Positions 6,737 through 15,134 of a stretch of 60,584 bases of DNA are shown here, piece after piece. Below the pieces are notes generated by a model that searched no databases, had not been told where the DNA came from, and saw only the letters and a program-made list of their open reading frames with translations. The position numbers and the translations under genes are program-made. The stretch is from Verrucomicrobiota bacterium. Lineage in GTDB: Bacteria; Verrucomicrobiota; Verrucomicrobiia; Limisphaerales; UBA9464. The stretch is from positions 1-60,584 of the forward strand of contig JAFLEF010000047.1 of assembly GCA_017309115.1 (NCBI GenBank), written 5' to 3'. Position 1 is the stretch's first letter, and every line of letters starts with the position of its first letter.

Positions 6737-7134
6737 CTAGTCTCGAATCCACAAAGCTTCGCCGCAAAAGCTGGACCGAGATACACGCATACTATCGGTC
6801 GGCCGTTGAGAGATCCGGTCTAGAAGAGTGGCGTGGGATGTGGGACTTCTCGCGAAACCTGGAGCAGCGCTCGCGCCTGCAATCCTTGATTACCGTCGGC
6901 AGCTTGGGGTGCATCTATGTCTATCGAGATCCAGACTGCACCGCAGAGAAGGGGTACATTCTCGTCGCCCCACCCCGCCCAGAGCCTGGGAATGTCCGGA
7001 TCCGGATCGGCTACTTTCTTGGAACAGCGTTCAATTCCGCCGCCCTTACCGAATTCAGCGATGCTGACTCGGCTGTCGAATACTTTGAGCGGTGCTTGTC
7101 ACAATTTGACTTCGAAAAAGTCGCTGGTGTATGA
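6733..7134 (+). CDS. Cassette gene 11: hypothetical protein
   Basis: A 133-residue frame begins MPSLESTKLRRKSWTEIHAY. A helical first half is followed by beta-strand patterns (SLGCIYVYRDPD, GYILVAPPRPEPG, VRIRIGYFLGTAFN) and a final helix AVEYFERCLSQFDF. There is no signal peptide. The layout resembles small immunity-type domains, but no specific family is recognised. The stop lies within attC 12. Confidence 0.7.
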   Translation: MPSLESTKLRRKSWTEIHAYYRSAVERSGLEEWRGMWDFSRNLEQRSRLQSLITVGSLGCIYVYRDPDCTAEKGYILVAPPRPEPGNVRIRIGYFLGTAFNSAALTEFSDADSAVEYFERCLSQFDFEKVAGV

Positions 7135-7224
7135 GCAGGTGACTGGTCCGAACGCGGTCGGTCCGCGTCAGTCTTCAATTCGGACACCACTGGCCGCCCG
7201 CGTCGGTCAGTTCTGCCGTTAGGT
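7130..7224 (+). other. Integron attC-like site 12
   Basis: The right box is GTTAGGT (7218-7224), a good consensus match. Arms GGTGACTGGTCCGAACGCGG and CCGCGTCGGTCAGTTCTG correspond almost base for base to attC 4. The left box is degenerate (TATGAGC instead of GGCTAAC), probably because it overlaps the preceding stop. Confidence 0.8.
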
Positions 7225-7240
7225 CAATCGTTCGTGCGCC

Positions 7241-7567
7241 ATGCCATTTCATTCCGCGAGAATCGAGACCAAGAAGATCACCGACTGGGCAAGCTTTCAT
7301 TCGGTGTTCGCCGAGACGCTGGGCTTTCCAGATTTCTACGGTCGGAACATGAATGCGTGGATTGATTGCATGACCCACATCGACGATGGCATGACACGCT
7401 TCACAGTCGCCCCCGGGGAGTTGTTCCATTTGGAGATTGCCGACACCAAGGATTTTGCGACGCGGCTTCCGGAGATTTATCAGGTTTTGATTGAGGATTC
7501 AGCGTTTGTGAACTGGCGACGCGTTGACGTCGGCGAGCCGCCAATTCTAGCATTGGTATTATTATGA
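7241..7567 (+). CDS. Cassette gene 12: barstar-like ribonuclease-inhibitor domain protein
   Basis: The 108-residue product matches the barstar family pattern. A first strand (HSARIETKKI) is followed by WASFHSVFAETLGFPDFYGR, NMNAWIDCMTHI and a C-terminal strand region. The FPDFYGRN-x-x-A-W-x-D-C block is the family signature that surrounds the barnase-binding helix. Barstar inhibits the secreted RNase barnase by blocking its active site; relatives often act as immunity proteins against RNase toxins from competitors. No RNase gene lies nearby, so this would be an orphan immunity cassette. The ATG is 16 nt after attC 12, and attC 13 starts 4 nt after the stop. Confidence 0.85.
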   Translation: MPFHSARIETKKITDWASFHSVFAETLGFPDFYGRNMNAWIDCMTHIDDGMTRFTVAPGELFHLEIADTKDFATRLPEIYQVLIEDSAFVNWRRVDVGEPPILALVLL

Positions 7568-7571
7568 TTGG

Positions 7572-7693
7572 CCACGAACGCCCCACTCGAACCGCCGTTG
7601 CCCGTATCGACATGGATCCGCCGGGTTCGTCGGACGCTGGATTCGCCGCCATCTCCGGTTTCCTCGGGCGGTCGCTGAGCTCTGGCGTTGGCC
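7572..7693 (+). other. Integron attC-like site 13
   Basis: The left box region is CCACGAAC and the right box GTTGGCC (7687-7693). Arms GCCCCACTCGAACCGCCG and GGGCGGTCGCTGAGCTCTGG pair. Much of the spacer is nearly identical to attC 9. Confidence 0.8.
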
Positions 7694-7775
7694 GACATCG
7701 CACGATGCCCAGGTTCAACACGATTGCTCCACCGAGGCATGGCCCCGGCGAAGGCTAGAGAATGCCAGAGGGGTG

Positions 7776-7812
7776 AACCGCAGATTAAGCGCCGATTGAA
7801 CGCAGATTTCTT
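7776..7812 (+). repeat. Partial copy of the dispersed terminal-inverted-repeat element
   Basis: The segment beginning AACCGCAGATTAAGCG matches the outer part of the terminal repeat of the 204-bp element at 40396-40599. Only one end is present. It sits where the 5' end of the following cassette gene should be, so it may have replaced the original start region. Confidence 0.65.
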
Positions 7813-7878
7813 CCGGCGAAAAGATCAAAGAGCACGCTTGCCGCCGCTTCAGCTGACTTCATTCAGAAATTCGCAGAT

Positions 7879-8157
7879 TTGGCGAACCGTCTGGCTGAAA
7901 TGGGTGTCGCCGTCCATACGGCGGACCTTCGATGGGGCAGCTTTGGTAGCTGGACTTTAATGGTGGTAGCGCGGCATGAGGCGGTGCGGTTCTCCTACGA
8001 CGGACGCGATTCGTTCCTCATCGTTGAGGTATCTCCGGCCATGAATCACAGCCACCCAAACGATTGGAAGGAACTCCTCGTGAAAGGATTGGATAATCGG
8101 CAGGACGAGGCTGTAGCGTTTGTCGAAGAACTCCTTCGGAAGCGATTCTCAATCTAG
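7879..8157 (+). CDS. Cassette gene 13: hypothetical protein, 5' end possibly disrupted
   Basis: From a TTG at 7879 the frame encodes 92 residues, but the frame is open from 7789 and the amphipathic segment SADFIQKFADLANRLAEMG suggests coding begins upstream. No ATG or GTG exists there, and the DNA between 7776 and 7812 is a repeat fragment, so the native start may have been lost. The protein is a small alpha/beta domain (DLRWGSFGSWTLMVVARHEA, VRFSYDGRDSFLIVEVS) ending in a helix VAFVEELLRKRF. Family unknown. Confidence 0.5.
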   Translation: MANRLAEMGVAVHTADLRWGSFGSWTLMVVARHEAVRFSYDGRDSFLIVEVSPAMNHSHPNDWKELLVKGLDNRQDEAVAFVEELLRKRFSI

Positions 8158-8162
8158 GACCA

Positions 8163-8242
8163 GGCAACGAGCACAGCCGATCGCTTCCCACGAACCGGCG
8201 CCATTTCGACGTCCGTCGGCTGACGAACCGGGAGCGTTCCCG
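8163..8242 (+). other. Integron attC-like site 14, last of the array
   Basis: Left box GGCAACG and right box GTTCCCG (8236-8242) flank arms AGCACAGCCGA and TCGGCTGACGAACCGGGAGC, with one arm longer by several bases. It follows the last cassette gene within 10 nt. No further site is seen to the right, so the array ends here. Confidence 0.5.
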
Positions 8243-8306
8243 TTTGAACTCTTTCCCCCGGTTCGCCAGTTTCCCAAGTCGTGGTTCGCCCCGTGGCCAG
8301 CCCGCT

Positions 8307-8328
8307 CCCCGAGACTCCTTTCTCGGGG
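8307..8328. terminator. Hairpin upstream of the delta-60-repeat gene, possible terminator
   Basis: CCCCGAGA and TCTCGGGG form a perfect 8-bp stem around a 6-nt loop. It is followed by a short A-run, not a T-run, on the + strand. It could end read-through from the cassette array or be part of the next gene's leader. Confidence 0.4.
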
Positions 8329-8361
8329 AAAAGGTCGCCCCGCTCAGATTCCTAAATCCCG

Positions 8362-11094
8362 ATGCGCACGTTATTGTCTCTCTGGAACCGCCTTTGCAGG
8401 CGGCATCGTTTCTTACACGTCTCGTTGGCCGTGCTCACGGGGACGCGACTTTTGAGTGCTGCGCCCGGAGATCTGGACCTGAGCTTCGACCCACCCTCTG
8501 CCTGGGCTTCGCTCGGCCCTGGTTTTGCAGTCGTTGATGGCCAAACCTATTACGTCAATTCGGCGCGGAAGCTGGCTCGGCTTCGCGAGGATGGGAGCGC
8601 CGACGAGGATTGGGCGCTCGCCATACCAGCTCAGGGCGCGTCGTCGCTGACGAGCACGGCCTTCGGCGGGTGGGTTGTTCGCGACTTTTCTATGGCCTAC
8701 TTGGTGCATCCGGACCAGTCCTTTCAGCGACTCGCGGTCAACATGGGCTTTTCCAGCGACTTTCCCGAAGACGATGGCGGGGTGGTCATCGACGGCCTGA
8801 GAAAGATAGGTCACGACGGCCAAGTGGACCTTCGTTTCGCCCGGAACCGTTCTGTAGTGGGGACCTCTTTCAACGATGGAGCGGGGACCGTAGTCACCGG
8901 GGGCATTTTTGTCAGCTCGGCTCGGGATCGTCAGGGAAGTTACCTCGTCGCCGGCAATTTTCGGGAAGTGGACGGGATCGAACGTTGGGGATTGGTTCGG
9001 TTTCGCACCGACGGGAGCGTGGACTTGAAATGGAACCCCGCCCCCGCCCTGAAAATCGAATCGAATGGGACCAACGGAATCAACTGCTTGCCGAACTGCA
9101 TGTCATCGGGACCGAACGATTCGGTCGTGGTCTGCCTCAGTTATGTGTCCACGAATGGACTACCCGACCAACGACTGGCCCGGATCACGGCTACCGGGGA
9201 GGTTGAGGCGGTGTTTTCCGTGCCCACCCGAACCTTCAGCCGTCCCTTGGTCCAACCGGACGGAAAGATCCTCTTCGCGGGCCAGTTTGCCCAATGGGAC
9301 GGCCAGCCAGCCACCGGTCTAGTTCGCCTCCACCCGAATGGTTCACTCGATTCTTCGTTCTCTCTCGACCTGACTGCCACCAACACCCCGAACGTGTATG
9401 CCGTGGAACACGACGGATCCGGGAGGATCTGGTTGCGGGGAAGTTTCACTCATGTCCACGGGATTGCCCGTCCGGGCGTGGCTCGCGTCTTCGCCTGGGA
9501 GCCGGAACTGACCCCGCCCTCCCTGACGCCATCTCCGTCGCCGCGGAGGATTGGCACCAACGAGATCCTGCACCTCGCGGCAACCGTTGGCGGCTACCCG
9601 CGCCCGCGGCTTCAATGGTACCGCCACGGAACTCTATTGCCGGGTGAAACCAACCGGGGACTGCGCCTCCCCGTCCACGCCGATACCGGCTTGGGTGAGT
9701 TCCGCCTCGTCGCCCAAAATGACCTCGGCACGAACGAAGTCACCTTCCCGGCAATAGAACGAGCCGTTCGCAGTCCGATGCTCGCCGGAGACGATCCGAA
9801 TTATCTACGGCCCTCAACCAATTTTGTGACCGTTTCCCAGATCGTGTCGCTGGCGGATGGCAGCATCCTGGCCGGCGGAGGCGTCTGGGGCGGGGGCTTT
9901 GGCACCCAGCCCATGGTCGTTCGGCTCGCACCCGACGGAACGTTGGATCCGTCCTTCGGCACGGACGGAGTGGTGTCGGGCAACGGCGCGGCGGAGCGCC
10001 TCAGGGTACTGCCGGACGGCGGAATTCTCGTCGCCGGTGAGTTCACCCGCCTGGAAGGCGAACCTGCGTCCGGATTGGTCGAACTCGACGCCCGAGGCCA
10101 GCGCGTGAACCGCAGATTTCCAACCCTCGAAAATCCCCGGGTGACGGCCGTTCTCCCCTTGCCCGACGGCGGGCATCTTCTCGGCGGACGATTTTCGAAA
10201 GTGGACGGAATCGATCGGCGCAATCTGATTCGCCTGCGGCCGGACGGGACAGTTGACCCGTCCTTCCAATCCCCGTTGTTGCGGTGGCAGGGCGTGGATC
10301 AATTGGAACTGGATTCCCGAGGCGGCGTGCTGGTGGCAGGCGCGAGAATATATGCCGAACTTGGAGAATCCCTCACCAACCCACCGCCGACCGGACTGCT
10401 GCGGTTGCGCCTCGACGGAGCGGCGGATCCGGTGGACCCGAGCTTTCAACGGCAGACCAATCACCTTCGGTATCTGTGGATCGAGCCCACCGGTACGCTG
10501 CTGGTCGGGATGCCTCCCCGCCGGCTGCAGGCCGATGAAACTCTCCTCACTTCTTTTGAAACATCGCCGGATCTGAGCCTGGAGAATCGCGGATTCAGGA
10601 CGGAGCATATGATGGTGCGACTGCCGGACGGCGGCGTGGTGGCGGTGCGGAATCCGCGTGCGGGTGTGGTGGCAGAACTGGCGCGGTGGCGAACAACCGG
10701 GGAACGAGACTTTGAATTTCGCCGGGTATTTGGTTCCCCGGTGGATGGCTCTCTAATCCAAGCTTTGGGTGTAGCTCCCGATGGGGCGGTCTTGGTCGTG
10801 ACAACTTCGGGTACGACGACGCAACCCCCGGCGACTGTCTGGCGGGTGCGCCGTTTGCTGCCCGATTCCGACCTACGACTACTCGATCTCCGCGTAGCGA
10901 ACGGATCCTTCACCGCCACCCTGGCCTCCCAAGTAGGACGCCGATATGACGTCACCGTGGGAGGATTGGGGCGGCCCGAGGGTGCCCTGCTCGAATCCTG
11001 GGATGGGGACGGTTACCTCATGGAACTGGGAACCCCGGGCGATGCAACCCAGCGATTCATGGAGCTGAGGCGAGAGTGGGCCCCCGAGCCGTAG
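8362..11094 (+). CDS. Secreted delta-60-repeat protein with an Ig-like domain
   Basis: This 910-residue protein starts with a basic, hydrophobic leader (RFLHVSLAVLTGTRLLSAA) that looks like a signal peptide. It contains many delta-60-type repeats, each about 55-60 residues, with the diagnostic G-x-x-D-x-S/R-F motif: DLDLSFDPP near residue 37, GQVDLRFARN, GSLDSSFSLD, GTLDPSFGTDG, GTVDPSFQSP and DPVDPSFQRQ. These repeats are expected to build beta-propellers. An Ig-like domain (about 385-470, with LQWYRHGTLLPGETN) splits the repeat region. The last 80 residues form a separate beta domain. Delta-60 proteins are typical large secreted proteins of Verrucomicrobiota. The specific role is unknown; surface binding is a guess. 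Confidence 0.9.
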   Translation: MRTLLSLWNRLCRRHRFLHVSLAVLTGTRLLSAAPGDLDLSFDPPSAWASLGPGFAVVDGQTYYVNSARKLARLREDGSADEDWALAIPAQGASSLTSTAFGGWVVRDFSMAYLVHPDQSFQRLAVNMGFSSDFPEDDGGVVIDGLRKIGHDGQVDLRFARNRSVVGTSFNDGAGTVVTGGIFVSSARDRQGSYLVAGNFREVDGIERWGLVRFRTDGSVDLKWNPAPALKIESNGTNGINCLPNCMSSGPNDSVVVCLSYVSTNGLPDQRLARITATGEVEAVFSVPTRTFSRPLVQPDGKILFAGQFAQWDGQPATGLVRLHPNGSLDSSFSLDLTATNTPNVYAVEHDGSGRIWLRGSFTHVHGIARPGVARVFAWEPELTPPSLTPSPSPRRIGTNEILHLAATVGGYPRPRLQWYRHGTLLPGETNRGLRLPVHADTGLGEFRLVAQNDLGTNEVTFPAIERAVRSPMLAGDDPNYLRPSTNFVTVSQIVSLADGSILAGGGVWGGGFGTQPMVVRLAPDGTLDPSFGTDGVVSGNGAAERLRVLPDGGILVAGEFTRLEGEPASGLVELDARGQRVNRRFPTLENPRVTAVLPLPDGGHLLGGRFSKVDGIDRRNLIRLRPDGTVDPSFQSPLLRWQGVDQLELDSRGGVLVAGARIYAELGESLTNPPPTGLLRLRLDGAADPVDPSFQRQTNHLRYLWIEPTGTLLVGMPPRRLQADETLLTSFETSPDLSLENRGFRTEHMMVRLPDGGVVAVRNPRAGVVAELARWRTTGERDFEFRRVFGSPVDGSLIQALGVAPDGAVLVVTTSGTTTQPPATVWRVRRLLPDSDLRLLDLRVANGSFTATLASQVGRRYDVTVGGLGRPEGALLESWDGDGYLMELGTPGDATQRFMELRREWAPEP

Positions 11095-11127
11095 CCGCCG
11101 GCTAAGGGAGGAACTCGTCCGGCTCTT

Positions 11128-11160
11128 GTCTTCCTTCTCTCAGCTCTCAGCTCTCAGCTA
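11128..11160. repeat. CTCTCAG short tandem repeat
   Basis: The spacer after the delta-60 gene contains CAGCTCTCAGCTCTCAGC, the same 7-base motif that recurs near 23655, 37590 and 37728. Here it stands alone, without the larger palindromic repeat seen elsewhere. Confidence 0.6.
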
Positions 11161-11321
11161 ATCCGGCCTCCCGCTCAGGTCTCCGAGGGCACTCCGGATA
11201 CCCCGACCAGCCCGAACATTCCCCGGCCACGCCCCCACCGGCCCGGCCGATTCGCCTGCTTTTGGCCTTTGCTGCGCTTCCGGCACCTCGCTAGCTTCCG
11301 CGCTCCTTTGAAGGCCGTCCG

Positions 11322-14189
11322 ATGAGCGAAAAGCCAGATTACAAAAACACGCTGAATTTGCCCCGCACCGGTTTCCCGATGCAGGCGAACCTGGTCCAAC
11401 GCGAACCCGAGCGTCTCGCGCGCTGGGAGTCCCAGGGTATTTACGCCCGCATTCAGGAAGCTCGCGCCGGAGCCGAACCGTTCGTGCTCCACGACGGGCC
11501 GCCGTTCGCCAACGGGGACGTGCACGTCGGCACCGCCCTCAACAAGATCCTCAAGGACTTGGTGGTGAAGTCCAAGACGCTCCGCGGCTTCCAGGCGCCC
11601 TACATCCCGGGATGGGACTGCCACGGTCTGCCCATTGAGTCGAAGGTCACCCAGGAACTGCGCGCCGCCGGCCGGACCGATGCCGATGCCGCAACCATTC
11701 GGACCGCCTGCGAAGCCTACGCCCGCAAGTACATCGACTTGCAGCGGGGTCAGTTCAAGCGCCTCGGGGTCTTTGGTGACTGGGAAAATCCCTACCTCAC
11801 GCTCGACCGGGCCTACGAAGCCGACGAACTCCGTCTGTTCGCCGACCTGGTGGAACGCGGCTTTGTGTACCGGGGCAAAAAGCCGGTGTATTGGAGCATT
11901 CCGTTCAAGACCGCGCTGGCCGAAGCGGAAGTGGAATACGCCGACCACATCAGCCAGAGCATCTTCGTGAAGTTCCGCCTCAAAGGGGAACCCAACACGT
12001 TCATCCTGATCTGGACCACCACGCCCTGGACCCTGCCGGCCAACCTCGCCGTCGCGTTCAACCCCTCCTTCCACTACTCGCTGGTGATGGCCGAAGGTGG
12101 CGCGTATCTGGTCGCCAATCCCCTGCTCTCTGCGGTCGCCCAGAAGTTGAACTGGGAAAGCTACCAGATCGTCCGGACCGTCCAAGCCGAGGAACTCGCG
12201 CAACTCGAATACGAACACCCGTTCTGCGCCCGAACCGGCAAGCTGCATCCGGCGGGCTTCGTCACCAGCGACACCGGTTCCGGGTTCGTCCACATCGCTC
12301 CCGGCCACGGCATGGACGACTATCAACTCGGACTCAAAGTCGGCCTGCCGATCTATTGTCCGGTCGATGACGACGGCCGGCTCGCGCTGACCTCGGATCT
12401 ACCGCGGGAACAGCAGATGCCGGATTCCCTGGTCGGCCTCTCGACGCTCGAGAAGAACAATCGTTCCGAGGCCAACGAAGCGGTCCTCGCGCTGCTCACC
12501 GAAAAGCAGGCGCTGGCCCATCGGGAGAATTATCCGCACAGCTATCCGCACTGCTGGCGCTCCAAGACAGCGATCATCTTCCGCGCTACCGACCAGTGGT
12601 TCATCGGCATGACCCGACCGTTCCCGAAGCCGGACGCCGCCGAGGAAGTCACCTTCCGCCAGGAAGCAGTCCGGACGATTCTGGACGACGTGAAGTGGAT
12701 CCCGGATTGGGGCCAAAACCGCATCAAGAGCGCCGTCGAATCGCGGCCGGACTGGTGCATCTCGCGGCAACGCTCATGGGGCGTTCCGATCCCGGCCTTC
12801 TACGACGCTGCCGGCGAGCCCATCCTCAACGCCGAGAGCGTTCGCAAAGCCGCCGACCTGATCGAAAAAGAAGGCAGCAACGTGTGGTTCGCTACCCCGG
12901 TGGAGGCCCTGTGGGCGCACTGTCGTCCGACCGGCTGGACTGGTCCCGAAGCCGTTCGCAAAGGTCTGGACACACTGGACGTCTGGATCGATTCCGGTAG
13001 CTCGTCCCGTGCCGTGGTCCAACGCCGACCCGAACTCACTCCAGCTGGTTCCCCGGAGTTCCACCCGGCGGACATGTACCTGGAAGGTTCCGATCAGCAT
13101 CGCGGTTGGTTCCAGTCGTCCCTGCTCCTCTCGCTTGCCGGCAATGGTGCCGCGCCGTTCAAGTCGGTGTTGACCCACGGCTTCATGGTCGATGAAGACC
13201 GGGAGAAGATCTCGAAGTCCAAACAGGGCGCCGGTGGATATCAGAAGCCCCAGACCGCCGACCGCTATGTGAAGGAGTTCGGCGCCGATGTCGTGCGGCT
13301 CTGGGTCGCGTCCCAGGATTATCGCAACGACATCGTCGTCAGTGAGGAACGCTTGAAGAAGGTGGGCGAAACCTACCGACTGCTGCGCAACACCCTCCGC
13401 TATCAGCTGAGCAATCTGTACGACTTCGATCCCGCGAAGGACGCGGTGCCGGAAGAAAAGCTGACGCCGTTGGACCGCTGGATCTTGGCGGAGTTCGCCC
13501 AACTGGAGCGTGAGGTCGCCGCGGCGTATGAGAACTACGAGTTCCACGCGGTGTATCAGAAGGTGTCGCAGTTCGCAGCGGTCCAACTGAGCGCGATGTT
13601 CCATGACATCGTCAAGGACCGCCTCTACACCGACGCCATCAACTCCCCGCGCCGTCGGAGCACCCAGACCGTGCTGCATCGGATGGTCGTGCGGTTCTGT
13701 CAGATGCTGTCGCCAATGCTGGCGTTCACTGCGGAGGAGACCTGGGAATTCATTCCGGGCGCGCCCACCGCGTCGGTCCACTTGTCCACTTGGCATCCCA
13801 CGAACTTCGCGCCGACCGCGGCGGAAACGGAACTGTGGCGGGCCCTGTTTGAGCTGCGGACTCAGGTGCTGCCGGAGTTGGAAAAAGCCCGCCAAGCCAA
13901 GCGGATTGGCAAGGCCTTGGATGCCGTCGTGCGCCTGGAACTCAGTGGCGCCCCGCGGGCCTTGGCGGAAACCCACCGCGCGGTGTTGCAAGAGCTGCTG
14001 AACGTCTCTGGACTGGAAGTCAGTGACGGCACCACTAGGGCCATTCAGATCCAACCGGCCAGCGAACTCGGCTGGCAGAAGTGCGAACGCTGCTGGCATT
14101 GGGAGCCGCAGATTGGGGTGGATCCGGCGTATCCGGGGATCTGTGCCCGGTGCGCGGACGCCCTTCGATCCATGGCGAGTCCAGCCTAA
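11322..14189 (+). CDS. ileS: Isoleucyl-tRNA synthetase
   Basis: A class I aminoacyl-tRNA synthetase of 955 residues that charges tRNA-Ile in the cytoplasm. The HIGH-type motif appears as HVGT near residues 68-71 within PPFANGDVHVGTALNK. The KMSKS motif appears as KISKS near residue 629. The connective editing domain (TTPWTLPANLAVAF) lies between them. The C-terminal zinc finger CERCWHWEPQIG followed by CARC is complete, marking the bacterial zinc-bearing form. The length is normal. The ATG at 11322 begins MSEKPDYKNTLNLPRTGFPM, a standard family start. It is a single gene, followed 2 nt after its stop by a hairpin. The lspA gene that often follows ileS is absent. The 227-bp leader shows no T-box that I can recognise. 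Confidence 0.98.
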   Translation: MSEKPDYKNTLNLPRTGFPMQANLVQREPERLARWESQGIYARIQEARAGAEPFVLHDGPPFANGDVHVGTALNKILKDLVVKSKTLRGFQAPYIPGWDCHGLPIESKVTQELRAAGRTDADAATIRTACEAYARKYIDLQRGQFKRLGVFGDWENPYLTLDRAYEADELRLFADLVERGFVYRGKKPVYWSIPFKTALAEAEVEYADHISQSIFVKFRLKGEPNTFILIWTTTPWTLPANLAVAFNPSFHYSLVMAEGGAYLVANPLLSAVAQKLNWESYQIVRTVQAEELAQLEYEHPFCARTGKLHPAGFVTSDTGSGFVHIAPGHGMDDYQLGLKVGLPIYCPVDDDGRLALTSDLPREQQMPDSLVGLSTLEKNNRSEANEAVLALLTEKQALAHRENYPHSYPHCWRSKTAIIFRATDQWFIGMTRPFPKPDAAEEVTFRQEAVRTILDDVKWIPDWGQNRIKSAVESRPDWCISRQRSWGVPIPAFYDAAGEPILNAESVRKAADLIEKEGSNVWFATPVEALWAHCRPTGWTGPEAVRKGLDTLDVWIDSGSSSRAVVQRRPELTPAGSPEFHPADMYLEGSDQHRGWFQSSLLLSLAGNGAAPFKSVLTHGFMVDEDREKISKSKQGAGGYQKPQTADRYVKEFGADVVRLWVASQDYRNDIVVSEERLKKVGETYRLLRNTLRYQLSNLYDFDPAKDAVPEEKLTPLDRWILAEFAQLEREVAAAYENYEFHAVYQKVSQFAAVQLSAMFHDIVKDRLYTDAINSPRRRSTQTVLHRMVVRFCQMLSPMLAFTAEETWEFIPGAPTASVHLSTWHPTNFAPTAAETELWRALFELRTQVLPELEKARQAKRIGKALDAVVRLELSGAPRALAETHRAVLQELLNVSGLEVSDGTTRAIQIQPASELGWQKCERCWHWEPQIGVDPAYPGICARCADALRSMASPA

Positions 14190-14190
14190 T

Positions 14191-14214
14191 TCTGAATCGG
14201 TCGGTTGATTCAGA
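14191..14214 (+). terminator. Hairpin directly after ileS
   Basis: TCTGAATC and GATTCAGA form a perfect 8-bp stem around an 8-nt loop, starting 2 nt after the ileS stop. There is no T-run, so it is a structural candidate for 3'-end formation, not a classic intrinsic terminator. Confidence 0.45.
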
Positions 14215-14348
14215 CGCGCTCTGCACTTGACAGCGCCGCACCCTTCGCGGCACGCTGTTGCGTCCGCTTGCCCGGACCATCTTGATGGCCTGGGTTTCGG
14301 CTCCCACCCTGTCTCGTTTAACTTTAATCCAACCCCATCGAATCTAGC

Positions 14349-15035
14349 ATGAAGAAATACGGCGCAGAGTTCATTGGCACCTTTTGGCTGGTGCTCGGAG
14401 GTTGCGGCAGTGCCGTCTTGGCCGCCGCGTTCCCCAACGTTGGTATTGGTCTGCTCGGCGTGGCCTTCGCCTTCGGACTCACGGTCCTCACCATGGCCTT
14501 CGCCATTGGTCACATCTCCGGATGCCATCTCAACCCGGCCGTCTCCATCGGCCTTTGGGCCGGCGGCCGCTTCCCGGCGGGTCAGCTGATTCCCTACATT
14601 ATTTCCCAGGTCCTGGGTGCCATCGCCGCCGGCGGTGTCCTGTATCTGATCGCCAGCGGCAAGTCGGGCTTCCAGCTCTCGGCTGGGTTCGCCTCCAATG
14701 GCTACGGCGAACATTCTCCGGGCGGATACGCGCTGTCGTCGGCCTTCATCTGTGAAGTCGTGATGACCATGATGTTCCTTCTGATCATTCTTGGCGCGAC
14801 CGACAAGCGGGCGCCGCAAGGCTTCGCTCCCATCGCCATCGGTCTGGGTCTGACCCTGATTCATTTGATCAGCATTCCGGTCACCAACACTTCGGTGAAT
14901 CCCGCCCGCAGCACCGGTGTCGCCCTGTACGTCGGCGGCTGGGCCACGGCTCAGTTGTGGCTGTTCTGGGTTGCCCCGATCCTCGGAGCCGGCCTAGGCG
15001 CGGGCATCTACCGCTTCCTCAGCCGCGAAGACTGA
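14349..15035 (+). CDS. aqpZ: Aquaporin Z
   Basis: A 228-residue inner-membrane water channel of the MIP family with six hydrophobic helices. Both Asn-Pro-Ala boxes are present: HLNPAVS at N62 and SVNPARS at N184. The arginine after the second box (R187) is the selectivity-filter Arg. The pore residues around [15 protein letters not shown] fit a water-selective channel more than a glycerol facilitator. The start [20 protein letters not shown] is the standard family N-terminus. It stands alone, convergent with the HEAT-repeat gene, with a long palindrome in between. Confidence 0.97.
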   Translation: MKKYGAEFIGTFWLVLGGCGSAVLAAAFPNVGIGLLGVAFAFGLTVLTMAFAIGHISGCHLNPAVSIGLWAGGRFPAGQLIPYIISQVLGAIAAGGVLYLIASGKSGFQLSAGFASNGYGEHSPGGYALSSAFICEVVMTMMFLLIILGATDKRAPQGFAPIAIGLGLTLIHLISIPVTNTSVNPARSTGVALYVGGWATAQLWLFWVAPILGAGLGAGIYRFLSRED

Positions 15036-15042
15036 TTCCCAG

Positions 15043-15105
15043 TGGGTCCACCGAGGTCGCCTTCCACCGCTACAACTGCGGTTTCGAGCGCCGTCGGTGG
15101 ACCCA
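15043..15105. terminator. Large nested palindrome between convergent genes
   Basis: TGGGTCCACCGA (15043-15054) and TCGGTGGACCCA (15094-15105) form a perfect 12-bp stem. Inside its loop a second stem pairs ACCGC (15066-15070) with GCGGT (15078-15082). It lies between the stops of aqpZ and the HEAT-repeat gene, a natural place for a two-way terminator or a REP-like element. Confidence 0.55.
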
Positions 15106-15134
15106 ACTTCCGTTTGTCGGATTACCCGCCCCGT

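Noticed and set aside
11095-11321. T-box riboswitch before ileS
   Set aside because: No T-box consensus sequence or antiterminator pairing can be seen in the leader.
12774-14864. A 696-codon open frame on the minus strand
   Set aside because: It is antisense to ileS and aqpZ, which have complete catalytic motifs. High-GC coding DNA often leaves an open antisense frame.
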